NCBI GenBank assembly: GCA_002381565.1
Contig: DFWZ01000015.1
Span: 1 to 22,424 of the forward strand
Length of the DNA: 22,424 nucleotides
Reading direction: 5' to 3'
DNA from: Gallionella sp. UBA4121
GTDB taxonomy: Bacteria; Pseudomonadota; Gammaproteobacteria; Burkholderiales; Gallionellaceae
The stretch's first letter is position 1; every line of letters begins with the position of its first letter. A program made the translations under genes and the position numbers. Shown in pieces: positions 22,150 to 22,424 of this stretch. The notes below the pieces were generated by a model. The model was not told where the DNA came from. It did not search any database and saw only the letters and a list, made by a program, of their open reading frames with translations.

Positions 22150-22424
22150 ATGAAATCAAAAGCCGCTGTTGCATGGGAAGCAAACAAACCCTTATCGATT
22201 GAAATGATCGACGTGGAAGGCCCGAAGCATGGCGAGGTGCTGCTCAAGGTCATCGCATCCGGTGTCTGCCATACCGATGCGTTTACCCTGTCCGGCGATG
22301 ACCCGCAAGGCGTCTTCCCTGTCGTGCTGGGCCACGAGGGCGGCTGCGAAGTCGTGGAGTGCGGCCCCGGCGTCAAGGATCTGAAACCGGGTGATCATGT
22401 GATCCCGCTGTACATTCCTGAATG
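22150..22424 (+). CDS. frmA: Class III alcohol dehydrogenase, S-(hydroxymethyl)glutathione dehydrogenase (partial, runs off the window)
   Basis: The first 91 codons of a zinc-dependent dehydrogenase that oxidises S-hydroxymethylglutathione to S-formylglutathione with NAD. The start KSKAAVAWEANKPLSIEMID and HTDAFTLSGDDPQGVFPVVL are diagnostic for class III. Catalytic-zinc ligands C40 and H62 (LGHEG) are present; the structural-zinc cysteines lie beyond the edge. Two ATGs are adjacent (22147 and 22150). AAGGAG (22137-22142) is 4 nt from the first and 7 nt from the second, so I favour 22150, which also matches the usual MKS start. GGCEVVECGPGV carries two cysteines where relatives often have other small residues. 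It is the third gene of the gfa-yqhD operon; a formylglutathione hydrolase would be expected after it. Confidence 0.92.
   Translation, partial: MKSKAAVAWEANKPLSIEMIDVEGPKHGEVLLKVIASGVCHTDAFTLSGDDPQGVFPVVLGHEGGCEVVECGPGVKDLKPGDHVIPLYIPE

Noticed and set aside
1..22424. CRISPR array, tRNA, rRNA or intact insertion sequence
   Set aside because: No regularly spaced repeats, cloverleaf-like sequence or complete transposase frame was seen on either strand.

Overview
The window looks like a chromosomal segment of a betaproteobacterium. The grounds are a moderate base composition, an FdhF/YdeP enzyme beside a cyanide-insensitive-type cytochrome bd oxidase, a MoaA remnant with a VGG tail, and a multi-PAS GGDEF/EAL protein. 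A Nitrosomonadales or Gallionellaceae-like host is my best guess, from memory of similar proteins only. I see no tRNA, rRNA, CRISPR array or intact transposable element.

Layout. (1) 281-5330 is a signalling block: a response regulator with four PAS domains, GGDEF and EAL, followed by a methyl-accepting chemotaxis protein. (2) 5331-6472 is a decayed stretch with the 3' end of a nitroreductase gene (about 5680-5900), a 100-bp inverted-repeat unit containing a palindrome, and a PAS-domain remnant (6124-6444). (3) 6473-12579 is a reductase island on the + strand: a YahK-type zinc alcohol dehydrogenase, a NemA-like old yellow enzyme, an SDR, a dienelactone-hydrolase-like protein, a 3-hydroxyisobutyrate-dehydrogenase-family enzyme and a second old yellow enzyme of the YqjM type. 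Two pairs are translationally coupled. (4) 12580-13058 holds a frameshifted C-terminal remnant of moaA, the molybdenum cofactor gene. (5) 13022-19663 is a respiratory locus. A minus-strand regulator pair (MocR-type PLP regulator plus a small winged-helix protein) faces an fdhF/ydeP-like molybdoenzyme gene that runs into cydA and cydB. (6) 19664-20369 is a second decayed stretch with a bestrophin remnant and an antisense EAL-domain remnant. (7) 20370-22424 is a formaldehyde/aldehyde operon: gfa, yqhD and the start of a class III alcohol dehydrogenase (frmA/adhC), cut by the window edge.

Together the intact genes suggest handling of reactive carbonyls, enones and formaldehyde through NAD(P)H-dependent reduction or glutathione, plus an oxygen-reducing quinol oxidase transcribed with a formate-dehydrogenase-like molybdoenzyme. 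The most interesting unit is the MocR/winged-helix - FdhF/YdeP - CydAB locus, with repeated GCGTCT elements in its divergent promoter and a dead moaA next door. At least five remnants (nitroreductase, PAS, moaA, bestrophin, EAL) sit between intact operons, which points to ongoing gene loss and rearrangement. All functional assignments rest on reading motifs by eye; no database search was run.
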